From assembly GCF_021568695.1 (NCBI RefSeq), contig NZ_JAKGTI010000001.1, forward strand, positions 1,054,001 through 1,118,000: DNA of 64,000 nucleotides. The letters are read 5' to 3'. Source of the stretch: Maritalea mediterranea (GTDB taxonomy: Bacteria; Pseudomonadota; Alphaproteobacteria; Rhizobiales; Devosiaceae). Positions 44,405 through 53,598 of this stretch are shown here, in pieces (position 1 is the first letter of the stretch; the number at the start of each line of letters is the position of its first letter). The notes under the pieces are model-generated. The model worked only from the letters and a program-made list of their open reading frames with translations, was not told the DNA's origin and made no database searches. The position numbers and the translations under genes are program-made.

Positions 44405-45141
44405 TGCAACAGATTCGACGGCAGCTTAAATTTGTGCGCCTGCTGCACAGGGGCGGCGCAGCTCAGAAGTACGGCCACCTAGTGCGGGTGATCGACAAAA
44501 CTCAAAAAGCATCGCTCGACAGCCAAGCCGTTGCCGCGCTGGTGAGTCAAGGCGTGTTGCGTCAGCAAAACGATCGGCTGCTCACCACCAGCGAGGCACC
44601 ACATTGGATGCGGCGGCAAAAACTCATGCTGGCTGATTTGCAGCAAACGACAGGCTCGCCAACATATAAGTCCACTAAGAATTTGGATCTGCCGCTGGTG
44701 GGCAACGGCCAACTCAATCGGCTGTGTGATCGAAAATCAGTTGGAGGTGGTCGCCTCACACCAGACCATATCTTGGTGGCCAACCGTCTGGAACATCTTA
44801 TAGAACGGGCGATGCTGACCCCCCAAATTACTCGCAATTACGAACAACTCAGCCTTAGTTTGGGGCAGTCGCGTGGCTATGGTTCGGCAGATATCAGTGA
44901 TATGGCCGCCGATGCCCGCAAACAATTGGCCCAGCTATACCAATTGCTGCCAACCGATTGCATGAATGTATTAGTGGATATTTGCGGCTTTGCCAAAGGT
45001 TTGCAGGAAATCGAGGCTAGCCGCAATTGGCCCCGTCGCAGCGCCAAGCTCGTTGTAAAAATCGGTCTTGATCAGCTGGGGGCAATCTGGGGCATTGGCG
45101 ATTTGGCGCCACAAGGCCGAATGCGGGGAAACGGAAAATAA
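44404..45141 (+). CDS. DUF6456 domain-containing protein
   Basis: A 245-aa protein. The start at 44404 overlaps the stop of the DnaA-like gene. The N-terminal half looks like a winged-helix region (VAALVSQGVLRQQNDRLLTT). The C-terminal part, DARKQLAQLYQLLPTDCMNV followed by DICGFAKGLQEIEASRNWPR, matches what I recall of DUF6456. Together with its partner it may form a two-component DNA-binding module. Converges on sufE. Confidence 0.75.
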   Translation: MQQIRRQLKFVRLLHRGGAAQKYGHLVRVIDKTQKASLDSQAVAALVSQGVLRQQNDRLLTTSEAPHWMRRQKLMLADLQQTTGSPTYKSTKNLDLPLVGNGQLNRLCDRKSVGGGRLTPDHILVANRLEHLIERAMLTPQITRNYEQLSLSLGQSRGYGSADISDMAADARKQLAQLYQLLPTDCMNVLVDICGFAKGLQEIEASRNWPRRSAKLVVKIGLDQLGAIWGIGDLAPQGRMRGNGK

Positions 45142-45159
45142 TAAGTGCGCGGCAGCAGC

Positions 45160-45570
45160 CTAGGCCGCTGTCGCGATCGATTCCACGCGTTTGATCATCG
45201 CTTTCAGGCCATTGGCGCGCTGGGTGGTGAGATGCTCTTGCAACCCGATGGCAGAGAATGCTTGTTCCGCATCCATTTCCGCGATCTCATCCGTGGTGTG
45301 ACCAGAGAAATAGGCGATGACGATTGCCACCAGGCCCTTTACGATCATCGCATCGCTATCGCCTTGCAGCGTAAGCAGGCGCTGGCCATCCTTTTCCTCG
45401 AAATCGTGGGTCAGCCACACCTGAGACACACAGCCCTCAACTTTGTTGACCGGACTGTAGGCGTCTTCGGGAAGTTTCGGCAGTGATTGCCCCAACTCAA
45501 TGACAAATTTATAGCGGTCTTCCCAATCGTCCAGAAATTCAAGACTTTCTTTGATGTCCTCAAAGTCCAT
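45160..45570 (-). CDS. sufE: SufE family Fe-S cluster assembly protein
   Basis: Accepts sulfur from the cysteine desulfurase SufS; 136 aa. The start at 45570 has AAAGGAG upstream; the longer open frame is unsupported. The sulfur-accepting Cys47 is in NKVEGCVSQVWLTH. DDWEDRYKFVIELGQSLPKL at the N-terminus and EHLTTQRANGLKAMIKRV at the end are family typical. SufS is not in the window, although a desulfurase-like enzyme is at 20.5 kb. Confidence 0.95.
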   Translation of the reverse strand: MDFEDIKESLEFLDDWEDRYKFVIELGQSLPKLPEDAYSPVNKVEGCVSQVWLTHDFEEKDGQRLLTLQGDSDAMIVKGLVAIVIAYFSGHTTDEIAEMDAEQAFSAIGLQEHLTTQRANGLKAMIKRVESIATAA

Positions 45571-45628
45571 AGCGACACTCCTTTGCCATTCTGATATCCA
45601 AGTCAACGGAGTTTGACCACCCGACAGA

Positions 45629-45669
45629 TCAAAAAAAGAGCCGTGGCACCCGGGGAAGGCGCACGGCTC
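45629..45669 (-). terminator. Intrinsic terminator (second of two in tandem)
   Basis: On the minus strand GAGCCGTG, a 16-base loop, CACGGCTC and seven T. It lies between the DUF5330 gene and sufE. Confidence 0.75.
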
Positions 45670-45676
45670 AGAAAAA

Positions 45677-45716
45677 AGACCGCATTTGGAGTAGCATCGG
45701 GGAAGTGATGCGGTCT
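45677..45716 (-). terminator. Intrinsic terminator (first of two in tandem) after DUF5330 gene
   Basis: On the minus strand AGACCGCAT, a loop of about 22 bases, ATGCGGTCT and a further run of T (six in all). It starts 9 bases past the DUF5330 stop. Confidence 0.75.
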
Positions 45717-45724
45717 CGTTAAAG

Positions 45725-46018
45725 TCAACCTGCCCAATCGGGACGTGGTGGCGGCACCGGAAACGAAGATGTCCCATCTGATTTTGCAGATATAGTGACT
45801 GGCTTGGAGGCCAAAGCACTGGCGACAACAAGGGTTTTGACGCTGTTGCAACCAATTTCAGTACAGTCGAAATGGTCAGCATTTTGAACCACAAACTCAG
45901 AGGCACCGTTTACCGCGGCACTCGCTAGTGCTTTGCCCGCTTGTTCGGGTTCAAACGCGAAGGGTTTGATCACCAAAAAACCGATCAACAGCCAGAATGA
46001 ACTACGCAAGATAAACAT
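45725..46018 (-). CDS. DUF5330 family small exported protein
   Basis: A 97-aa protein with an N-terminal hydrophobic segment (MFILRSSFWLLIGFLVI) and a proline-rich end (FPVPPPRPDWAG). A cysteine pair (DCTEIGCNSVKTL) suggests a periplasmic disulfide. The layout, length and position next to sufE agree with DUF5330 of Rhizobiales. Function unknown. Followed by two tandem terminators. Confidence 0.72.
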   Translation of the reverse strand: MFILRSSFWLLIGFLVIKPFAFEPEQAGKALASAAVNGASEFVVQNADHFDCTEIGCNSVKTLVVASALASKPVTISAKSDGTSSFPVPPPRPDWAG

Positions 46019-46194
46019 TTTGGCCCCCTTTTTGTCTCGACTTAAAAACTCATTGGAGCCAACCTAGCCAAGAGCTGTAAAACCAGGATGCAGAATTTCG
46101 ATAAAATTTTAGACAAATTTGAATTGTCTGGTCGAATTCCCCGCAACATGTTGATTTTGCGCTCAGAAATAAAATGATGCCAAATGGTGGAGCT

Positions 46195-46683
46195 ATGGGT
46201 GAAATAGAGATTATACCTTTTGAGGCAGGCTTTCGACAGGCGGTTATTGATCTCACAATCGATGTCTGGACCCCGATCTTTGCAAAAACGAAAAGGGAGG
46301 TGCCCGGATTTGTCTTTGAGGCTTTTTATCCTGATGGATGGGCCGCGCGTCAAAAACAGGACGTTGGGCACTTGCTCGATTCTGAACCTGCCAATATCTG
46401 GCTGGCCGTAAAAAACGGACGATTGGTGGGGTTCCTGGGGCTACGCTTTCATGACCAAGACCAGATGGGTGAAATCTATATAATCGCCGTGGCCCCACAA
46501 TATCAGGGCCAGGGCATCGGCAGAAAGCTCATGCAGTTCGCCCAAGAAAGGACAGCTGAAATGGGCTTGAGCATGTTGATGGTGGAAACAATCGGCGACA
46601 CAGGGCACGCGCCCGCCCGGCGCGCCTATGAAGCGTTCGGCTTTGAAGAATGGCCTGTGGCCCGATATTTCAAGAAACTCTAG
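46195..46683 (+). CDS. GNAT family N-acetyltransferase
   Basis: A 162-aa acetyl-CoA-dependent acetyltransferase. The start at 46195 has GGTGGAG upstream. The acetyl-CoA motif A is IYIIAVAPQYQGQGIGRKLM (Q/R-x-x-G-x-G/A), and ARRAYEAFGFEEWPVARYFK is the typical C-terminal motif B. The acceptor substrate is unknown. Confidence 0.9.
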   Translation: MGEIEIIPFEAGFRQAVIDLTIDVWTPIFAKTKREVPGFVFEAFYPDGWAARQKQDVGHLLDSEPANIWLAVKNGRLVGFLGLRFHDQDQMGEIYIIAVAPQYQGQGIGRKLMQFAQERTAEMGLSMLMVETIGDTGHAPARRAYEAFGFEEWPVARYFKKL

Positions 46684-46799
46684 CAGAGGATCGCCACTTA
46701 AGGTGGAACTTTCCTCAACATAGTGCCGTTGTGATCAGGAGAGGCGGTGTGATCGCCATTTGAATGTGCATTCTTCGCGCGGAGCGGGGCTGGTCAATC

Positions 46800-47432
46800 A
46801 TGTTGAACTGGATCGTAAGCCACAGCCAAATCATCAATTCGATGATCAATCTCGCCATGTTGGTGGTGTGGGTGGCCTATTTGCAAACCTTTATCTCAAG
46901 CTACCACCGCCAGACACGTTCCAAGATCATGATTACGCGCAATGGCGTTTATAGCCTGAAATCCCGATGTCTCGTGTGTAATATGAGTTCCGAGACGATC
47001 TATTTGCTCAGCCTGTTGATTGAGCTGGATACGCCGGATGGCCATAAAAGCTACCCGATTACCGAAATTGAAGGATTTGATGCCTCACAGAAACCTTCAG
47101 ATGACGATGTGCGCAGTCGCCAAGGGCCGCTCGAGTCTGGCAAGGTGCGGGACATGGGTTCTTTTCAGGAAATGATCGCCCATGCGCTTGGCGAAGGAGA
47201 GGGGACAATTTCGGCGGATGAGCAGCATTGGCCACCGATTGAAAGCCTGAAAGTGCGGGCAATCGCCAGCTACGGATCCGAGGATTTGCCCGTTGGGGCC
47301 TGCCGCAGCTTCAAAGTACGCCGCAAAGAGTCAGGTTGGGAAGTGCATCCCCACACCAGTGAGGCGCGACAGATTCGATCCCGTCGAGAGCGTAAGGAAT
47401 TGAAATCATTGCTCGATAATGCGCTTGTATAG
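46800..47432 (+). CDS. Membrane-anchored hypothetical protein, 210 aa
   Basis: One N-terminal transmembrane helix (about residues 10-32, INSMINLAMLVVWVAYLQTF) is followed by a soluble domain (MITRNGVYSLKSRCLVCNMS, SETIYLLSLLIELDT) that is likely cytoplasmic. I do not recognise the family. The start at 46800 places the helix at the N-terminus; the frame opens at 46764. No operon partner is evident. Confidence 0.65.
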   Translation: MLNWIVSHSQIINSMINLAMLVVWVAYLQTFISSYHRQTRSKIMITRNGVYSLKSRCLVCNMSSETIYLLSLLIELDTPDGHKSYPITEIEGFDASQKPSDDDVRSRQGPLESGKVRDMGSFQEMIAHALGEGEGTISADEQHWPPIESLKVRAIASYGSEDLPVGACRSFKVRRKESGWEVHPHTSEARQIRSRRERKELKSLLDNALV

Positions 47433-47666
47433 CGAAAATAAGCTCTAAATCGCGGCCGTTTGCTGTTCATTTTGAAGGCGGGGCGAACCGAGACTGCACA
47501 AACCGCGCACCGCATCGCCAGATGGAAAATACTTTGTTTACCACACTAGATAAAAGTGCGCCCAAGTCGGTTAATTCAGCCCCTCATTAGGTCACCGTTT
47601 AAGACCCTTTTAGATTCTTCCGGGCATGGTGTGGTCAATCAATAACTGGCATCAAGCGGAAATGTA

Positions 47667-49478
47667 ATGCGTAATCCCTTGACCATGGTACAAGAGGCGT
47701 ATCGGTCACCCCAAAATGGGGCAGTTCACGGCAGTGTCGACGATTTGCGGCAGCGGGTCATCCAAACCAATGCGATTTTCGGATTGGCCTTGGTTGTGCT
47801 CGCGATTCCGTTCGCGGTCTTCCTGGCGTCGCGCAATGACATCCAATTGGTCATACATGCTGTCCCGCTCAGCATCGGTTCGATTTTGTCTTGGCGGTTG
47901 GCGCAGACCGGCAATTTGCGCTGGGCGCTTGCTTTGCAGCTCATCGCCCTGACCGGCATGGGCGTGTGCGTGACGCTGCTCAATGTTGGGGCGGGCGCTG
48001 TGGGATTGACCATTGGCGCGGTGGCTGCACTCTACGGCTATCTGCTCGGCGACTTCAAAACCACTCGGTTTGTTTTTGGTATCGCCATTTTGGGAGGGAT
48101 CGGCCAGGCCGCAATCCTCATATCGCATATGGTTGTGCCAGACATTGCCCCCCTCGCAATCGACCTATCTGTTTTGTATGTGCTGATTCCGTTGGGATTT
48201 GTCGCCGTCTCATTGACGCGATTGCGGCAAGCTTATTTCACACACTCCAAGACCCAAATGCGTGCCTTCAAGCATTTGGTGGAAAGCGTGCAGGATGCTG
48301 TTGCCCGTTATTCTGTGGAGGGCGATTTAACCTACCTCTCACATACAGCAGAGAACTTTTTTGGCTGCAAACGATATGAGCTGGCCGGCAACGGCTTTGT
48401 AGAGCGGATTCATGTGCTGGATCGTCCGGTTTACCTTAAGGCGCTAGACGAGGCGCGGACACAGGGGATGCCTCGCTCAGTTGAAATGCGAATGCAATGC
48501 GTGCGAGACGATCATTATAGCTTCATTTGGGTGGAGGCATCGCTTTCGCCGGTGCAGGAAACCGATCCTGACTCGGGCGGTCATGAAGTGATTGCTATTT
48601 TGCGGGACATTACCCAACGCAAGGATCAAGAAGTCATTACGCAAAAGGCGCATCAGGCCGCCGAACAAGCGAACCAATCGAAATCACGCTTTCTGGCCAC
48701 TATTGGTCATGAGTTGCGCACCCCGCTCAATGCCGTGGTGGGCTTCTCTGACATGATGCTGGATAATATTGGTGGCGAGTTGAGCCAAGATCATCGGGAA
48801 TATGTGTCGCTGATCCGCCAGAGCGGGACCCACCTGCTGGACACGGTCAACATGTTGTTGGATATGTCCAAGCTTGAAGCAGGTAAATTTGAGCTGCAAA
48901 CCAGCGCTATGGAACCATCTTCATTGGTCGAGCCATGTTTTGCCATTGTGGCCAGTGCTGCCCAAGCCAAAAACATCAGTTTAGAATCTGAGCAGGTCAA
49001 TGCGTTGCCGCCGATGGTGGCCGACGAAAGAGCTTGCCGACAAATTCTGATCAATCTGTTGTCCAATGCCATCAAGTTTAGTCCCGAAGGGGCCACAGTG
49101 AAATTGCGCATGCGGACAAAGGGCACACGGATCGAGTTTAGCGTGATCGATCAGGGGATCGGTATTTCCCAATCGGATATCGAACGGATTGGTGAGCCAT
49201 TCTTCCAGGCCAACAATGGCCTGACGCGAGAATATGAAGGCACAGGATTGGGCCTTTCAATCGTACAAGGGTTAACCGCGTTGCATAGCGGCGAGTTTAA
49301 GATCAAATCTACCCTTAATCAGGGCACAACCATGATGGTCCTGTTGCCGCTGGAGGGGGCCAAGCCTGTGGATCAAATCGGCAACAATGTCGAGGAGTTG
49401 AGCGACTTGCAGTTCAAGGTGGAGGCGGAACGGGCCGCCATTGAAGCCGAACAGAAAAAAGCCGCAAAAGCAGGTTAA
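47667..49478 (+). CDS. PAS domain sensor histidine kinase (DivJ/PleC type)
   Basis: A 603-aa inner-membrane kinase. About six helices occupy residues 35-190, a PAS domain residues 200-315 (SVQDAVARYSVEGDLTYLSH) and the HisKA box holds His348 in ATIGHELRTPLNAVVGFSDM. The ATPase domain has ILINLLSNAIKFSPEGATVK (N box), DQGIGI and GTGLGLSIVQGL (G boxes). HELRTPLNA-VVGFS is the DivJ/PleC/PdhS family form that acts on DivK and PleD, so a cell-cycle role is plausible but unproven. A glutamate/alanine-rich tail follows. Confidence 0.88.
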   Translation: MRNPLTMVQEAYRSPQNGAVHGSVDDLRQRVIQTNAIFGLALVVLAIPFAVFLASRNDIQLVIHAVPLSIGSILSWRLAQTGNLRWALALQLIALTGMGVCVTLLNVGAGAVGLTIGAVAALYGYLLGDFKTTRFVFGIAILGGIGQAAILISHMVVPDIAPLAIDLSVLYVLIPLGFVAVSLTRLRQAYFTHSKTQMRAFKHLVESVQDAVARYSVEGDLTYLSHTAENFFGCKRYELAGNGFVERIHVLDRPVYLKALDEARTQGMPRSVEMRMQCVRDDHYSFIWVEASLSPVQETDPDSGGHEVIAILRDITQRKDQEVITQKAHQAAEQANQSKSRFLATIGHELRTPLNAVVGFSDMMLDNIGGELSQDHREYVSLIRQSGTHLLDTVNMLLDMSKLEAGKFELQTSAMEPSSLVEPCFAIVASAAQAKNISLESEQVNALPPMVADERACRQILINLLSNAIKFSPEGATVKLRMRTKGTRIEFSVIDQGIGISQSDIERIGEPFFQANNGLTREYEGTGLGLSIVQGLTALHSGEFKIKSTLNQGTTMMVLLPLEGAKPVDQIGNNVEELSDLQFKVEAERAAIEAEQKKAAKAG

Positions 49479-49499
49479 TAGTTTAAAGGGGTCGGGGAC

Positions 49500-50387
49500 A
49501 TGAGCGCTTATAGCGTTGGACAGTCAGGAGAAGAGCGAGATATTCAAGGGGTGACCATGCAGATTCTAAATGGCGCATGGGCCATTGTGCGCACATATCC
49601 AACCAACACGATTTGCACTTTGCTGTTGACCGTCGGCATCGGCGTATCCGGCTGGAACGCCCTATATGGTCAGCAAAATATACATCCGGCACCCTTGTGG
49701 GGCGAAAGCCATGGCGCGGCGACGCAGCCTTCAGTAGAGACCGTGGCGACGCCGCCAGCAACGGTGCCGCCCGCGCCAACGCAACGCACCGTGCAGCCGA
49801 AACCGGCGCCGGTGACCGACAATGCCACTACCAGCTCGATTACCGCCCCCAAAACCACCCCGCAGCCCATTCCAGACGTGGTGACGGGCAACCCGACAAC
49901 ATTCCACATTCAAAAGAACCTAGCCAAGCTGGGCATTTTTAAAGAGAAAGTGGATGGCTATTACGGCCCGAAAACCGCCACCGCCATCCGGGCCTTTGAG
50001 AGCCAATATGGGCTAACGCCAACAGGCGCGGTGAGCGAAGAGTTGCTGACAAAACTGGAAAATATCGTAGGGGGTGGCCGCAGCGCTGCACCAACTGCAA
50101 CGCCGCCCTCGACGACCAGCCAAGACCCGCTGGCCCAAATTGCGATGAGCGCAGCAGATGATGCAGAGGCCTCTGCGCCACAATCCTATTCGCGTGAATA
50201 TGTGATCAAAATTCAAAAAGGTCTTTATTCGCTGGGATTTTTACAAGGCGCTATCGATGGCGTGCCCGGCGCGCAAACTGAACGGGCCATCCGACAGTTT
50301 GAAGTGTTCAATAATTATCGCGAGACCGGCGAAATCACACCCGAGCTTTACGACATGCTGCTCGCCGCCAATGCTAGCTTTGAATAG
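49500..50387 (+). CDS. Peptidoglycan-binding domain protein, membrane-anchored
   Basis: A 295-aa protein with one transmembrane helix (about residues 36-52, TICTLLLTVGIGVSGWNALY), a proline/alanine/threonine-rich linker (about 75-120) and two PG_binding_1 repeats. The repeats are IQKNLAKLGIFKEKVDGYYG through FESQYGLTPTG, and IQKGLYSLGFLQGAIDGVPG through FEVFNNYRETGEI. It is 21 bp after the kinase with AGGGG upstream, and one base before the DUF1491 gene, so the three form an operon. Confidence 0.88.
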   Translation: MSAYSVGQSGEERDIQGVTMQILNGAWAIVRTYPTNTICTLLLTVGIGVSGWNALYGQQNIHPAPLWGESHGAATQPSVETVATPPATVPPAPTQRTVQPKPAPVTDNATTSSITAPKTTPQPIPDVVTGNPTTFHIQKNLAKLGIFKEKVDGYYGPKTATAIRAFESQYGLTPTGAVSEELLTKLENIVGGGRSAAPTATPPSTTSQDPLAQIAMSAADDAEASAPQSYSREYVIKIQKGLYSLGFLQGAIDGVPGAQTERAIRQFEVFNNYRETGEITPELYDMLLAANASFE

Positions 50388-50720
50388 ATGAAACGCTTAC
50401 GTGCGGATCTGTGGGTGTCCGCCTTTGTGCGGCTGCACACCCAACGGGGCAATATGTGCGTCGTCCGCCAACGCGGGGATGAGATCGCCGGACAAATCTG
50501 GGTGGAGGTGGATCATCTGAACGGCACCAACAGCCTTTACGTGCCCGCCATGCAACTCGACTCAGACGGGCAGGAACGGGTTTTTGAAGCAAGGTTTGAT
50601 CGTGCCAGCGCGCAAGAGGTGGAAGCCCGCATCCAGCAGGAACGCGCGTTTGATCCTGATTTTTGGGTGATCAGTCTGGAAACGCGGGATGCGGATATCG
50701 GCCTTACACTTGCCGAATAA
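50388..50720 (+). CDS. DUF1491 family protein
   Basis: A 110-aa alphaproteobacterial protein of unknown function. RLRADLWVSAFVRLHTQRG and EARIQQERAFDPDFWVISLE are the conserved ends of DUF1491. The ATG follows the previous stop directly. It converges on the DUF2336 gene with two bases between stops. Confidence 0.88.
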   Translation: MKRLRADLWVSAFVRLHTQRGNMCVVRQRGDEIAGQIWVEVDHLNGTNSLYVPAMQLDSDGQERVFEARFDRASAQEVEARIQQERAFDPDFWVISLETRDADIGLTLAE

Positions 50721-50722
50721 CT

Positions 50723-51880
50723 TTACCGCGCGTTGCGCAAACGGCTGACCGCATTGGCAGCCCTTTCCAGCACGTCCGAGCTTTGCGCTCGCTGCTTGGC
50801 CGCCGACGCAGCCACCAGCGTGCGAATGCTCTTGCGCCCGGCTGGCATATGTTCGGCCGGTTTGTCCAAAGCGCTCAACTCCACATCGCCACGCCATACT
50901 GAGAGGATGAACACCATAGCCTCGGGCTGCAAATGCTGGAACAAATGCGCATATTGCTTCAAATCTTTAGAGTTGTCGCGATCGCGGGAGCTAGCATGGA
51001 TCAACACTTTCAATCCATCTTGAGCTTTGCAGCCAAACGCTCTTAACACCACAAACAGGGCCGCGCCACTCACATCATGGGCAATCTCGCCGCATTTCAA
51101 TTCATCCAAGCCGGTCACCTGGGTCAACAATCGTGTCACCTTGGGTCGCTGATTCTTGGAGAGCAACTTCATCATCGCCTGCGTAAACTCGCTGGTCGCC
51201 ACTGAGATATGCTCGAATGTCCGGTGCATTGGGGTTTTTGGGACTTGCCGCTGTTCGAATGCAGCCAAAACTTTGATTCGATCCGCTTCCTTCAGGTCAA
51301 AAAATGCGTGCAGCAAATAGGCTTTGTCGAAATCCTCACGGGCGGCAAGCGACCAGGCCACTTTTTGGTCCATCCCCGCAGCCTTTGAAATAGCGCGCAG
51401 ATAAGGGCCTTTAAATTCAATGGATGGGTTTGCCGCAAGCGCGCGATAAACCTTGCGGCTGTTAATCGGAAACAACTTGGCCACCAGCTTGGGGCTCAAA
51501 TTGGGACGGGCTGCAATTTTGGCAATTTGATCGGCATTATTGCGCGAAATGACGGTAAACAGAACCTCGTCGGGAACATAGTCTGTCTCCGATAGATATT
51601 GGTCGATATCTTCTCCAATATTGTCGGTGATCAGCGCTTTAAGTTTTGGTGAGAGATGTGGTGCCTTGGTAAGCGTCATCGCGGCGCGGGTGCGGGCCTC
51701 CGATTCGGCAGCGGGGAACAACCGTTCCGCCAGCGCCTCGAACTGCTGCAACTCGGCATAATCGGGTTTTGGTCGCTGGGCAAATGCATCGCAAGCCGCC
51801 ACCAACAGGGTGTTTGCCCGCTCGATGCCACCATTCTCGATTAGCAATTTAAACGTTTCGTAGGGTTGGAAGCCGATCAT
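50723..51880 (-). CDS. DUF2336 domain-containing protein
   Basis: A 385-aa all-helical, repeat-like protein. Alternating segments such as ISRNNADQIAKIAARPNLSP and KLVAKLFPINSRKVYRALAA resemble the HEAT-like DUF2336 pattern of alphaproteobacteria. The start at 51880 (MIGFQPYETFKLL) is preferred over the TTG at 51910. No catalytic motif. The 283-bp gap upstream is AT-rich and holds no gene. Confidence 0.75.
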   Translation of the reverse strand: MIGFQPYETFKLLIENGGIERANTLLVAACDAFAQRPKPDYAELQQFEALAERLFPAAESEARTRAAMTLTKAPHLSPKLKALITDNIGEDIDQYLSETDYVPDEVLFTVISRNNADQIAKIAARPNLSPKLVAKLFPINSRKVYRALAANPSIEFKGPYLRAISKAAGMDQKVAWSLAAREDFDKAYLLHAFFDLKEADRIKVLAAFEQRQVPKTPMHRTFEHISVATSEFTQAMMKLLSKNQRPKVTRLLTQVTGLDELKCGEIAHDVSGAALFVVLRAFGCKAQDGLKVLIHASSRDRDNSKDLKQYAHLFQHLQPEAMVFILSVWRGDVELSALDKPAEHMPAGRKSIRTLVAASAAKQRAQSSDVLERAANAVSRLRNAR

Positions 51881-52172
51881 TTCTTGCCTGAGTTTACCAA
51901 AGTGGGTCAAAACAAATCACTTACCCACTTTTTTCATTAATTCGTTAGCAGACTATTAACCTTGACGATTTCTTAATCATTTTTGCACAAACATTAACAT
52001 GTCCGTCATTCCGATTGTGAGTATTGAGAGCTTTATGAAGACATAAACACAGATTTTTTGATGAGGTCCCCAATGGGGAAGATATTGTTTTTTCAACCGC
52101 AGCGCCGAACTTCGCGGCATGTCAAACTAGATATGAACGCGGAAAATATCGTGATTTTTCCGGGTGTACGTT

Positions 52173-53054
52173 ATGAACGAGCCAACAGTGCAAGTGAAAA
52201 GAAACGCCGGAAAAATAAAGTGCGCAAGCCGCACTAGCAAAGCTGCGACGCTGACATTGCTGTTGCCCTTATTGGTGCTTGGCGCCTGTGCCCGGCCTGT
52301 AGGTGATTTTGGCCGCGCCGAAGACAGCGTAATTCATGATGAAATATTGCCGCGCGTGGGGGCCATGAGCGCCAGCAGCCGCGAAGAACCTGTGTCCCGG
52401 TTTATACTGACCGACGAAGAAAAGCTCATGCGCAATCGCGTTTGGCGATTCCTGATCGCACCGCATGCCAGCGACTGGATGTTTGACGCAGCTGTGGAGC
52501 GCCAGCGCACGCGCCTTAGCCCGCCGACTGATCTCAACTTTAATACTGACCGTTATTACACCCAATTGCGATTGGATGATTATCGGTCAACCAATACACG
52601 ATATGTCACGATCGCTGAAGATGCAGACACCGATTTGAAAACCATTCCTGGCACCTTTGCCGCGATCTGTGACGTGATGGAGGTGGAACGACGGCGCAAT
52701 ACGGCAATGGAAGGGCTATACCCCAACAATGATGCGGTGCGTAAGGAAGTGCGGACTCGCGAGTTTGAAAACGCCAATGTGATTGCTTGGTTCACGCGCG
52801 CGCTGGATTATCGCTACAAAAGCTATGATGTGGCGCTTAATCGACTGTTGGTGGAAACACCTCACCAAGAAGCCGGGTTGTCGAATGTCGCACTGAACCG
52901 TCTGGCCATTTTTGTAGATCGTGCCAAGCGAGGTGAATTCTGTGACCCGTTCACGGACCAGACCTACACGGCGCATCAGGAACTGCCAGCGCTGCAATCG
53001 CGCTATGAGAACATGGATTACAACATACCCGCTGAGGCGGAAATCCTTAAATAA
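52173..53054 (+). CDS. Putative lipoprotein, 293 aa
   Basis: The N-terminus has a basic stretch, a hydrophobic segment (AATLTLLLPLLVLGACARP) and a lipobox LGAC, so a lipid-anchored periplasmic protein is predicted. The mature part is helical and acidic with many arginines and no known domain. A GTG three codons earlier (52164) is an alternative start. Its stop overlaps the convergent DUF1254 gene by 8 bp. Confidence 0.75.
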   Translation: MNEPTVQVKRNAGKIKCASRTSKAATLTLLLPLLVLGACARPVGDFGRAEDSVIHDEILPRVGAMSASSREEPVSRFILTDEEKLMRNRVWRFLIAPHASDWMFDAAVERQRTRLSPPTDLNFNTDRYYTQLRLDDYRSTNTRYVTIAEDADTDLKTIPGTFAAICDVMEVERRRNTAMEGLYPNNDAVRKEVRTREFENANVIAWFTRALDYRYKSYDVALNRLLVETPHQEAGLSNVALNRLAIFVDRAKRGEFCDPFTDQTYTAHQELPALQSRYENMDYNIPAEAEILK

Positions 53055-53598
53055 CGCTGTCTTGCGTGCAACTGATGCTCTCCAGCGCCTGATCATAGCG
53101 CTGACGCAACGCATCATGGTCTGGCCAGAGCCGAACAATTGCGGTGAGTTGATCGCTGGGTGCGTTCACAATCAAAAAGCCCTGACCGATATCTAAGCCT
53201 TCTTCCGCCAGCAGACGGGATTGAGCCGGGTTAAATACCCCGATCTTAATTTCATCCCCGCTGCCCGCCCGGCTGGTGGTGGAATAGATCACCCGACCGT
53301 CGCGGGCGGCAACCGCGATCGACCAGAAACTATGTGGCAGCTTGCCGTCAATGAACATGGGGCCACGCGCCAGATCAAACTGGCAAACACCATAGCTTAG
53401 GGCGGGGTCCAGTTGCAGGGCACGGGCCAATTCCTCGTTCCCATGATCGAGCGCAATAAAGGCCTGATCGGGTGCAATCTTGGCCAGACGCGACCAGGCA
53501 TCTCGCTCGGCAAAGTTGGGCACAAGCAAAATCACGCTGAGATGGATAATTCCCCCAAGGATCAAGCCAGCCAAAAACCAAAGTGCAAATCGCCCCAT
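53047..53598 (-). CDS. DUF1254 family membrane-anchored protein
   Basis: A 183-aa protein with one N-terminal helix (FALWFLAGLILGGIIHLSVI) and an extracytoplasmic domain beginning AWSRLAKIAPDQAF and including SFWSIAVAARDGRVIYSTTS. The pattern and pairing with a DUF1214 gene match the short DUF1254 proteins of Rhizobiales. The ATG overlaps the DUF1214 stop (TAATG) behind AAGGAGG. Confidence 0.8.
   Translation of the reverse strand: MGRFALWFLAGLILGGIIHLSVILLVPNFAERDAWSRLAKIAPDQAFIALDHGNEELARALQLDPALSYGVCQFDLARGPMFIDGKLPHSFWSIAVAARDGRVIYSTTSRAGSGDEIKIGVFNPAQSRLLAEEGLDIGQGFLIVNAPSDQLTAIVRLWPDHDALRQRYDQALESISCTQDSVI

Noticed and set aside
51957-51976. Pair of TTAA sites upstream of the DUF2336 gene
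   Set aside because: Spacing is 13 bases, so it does not match the CtrA full-site consensus.
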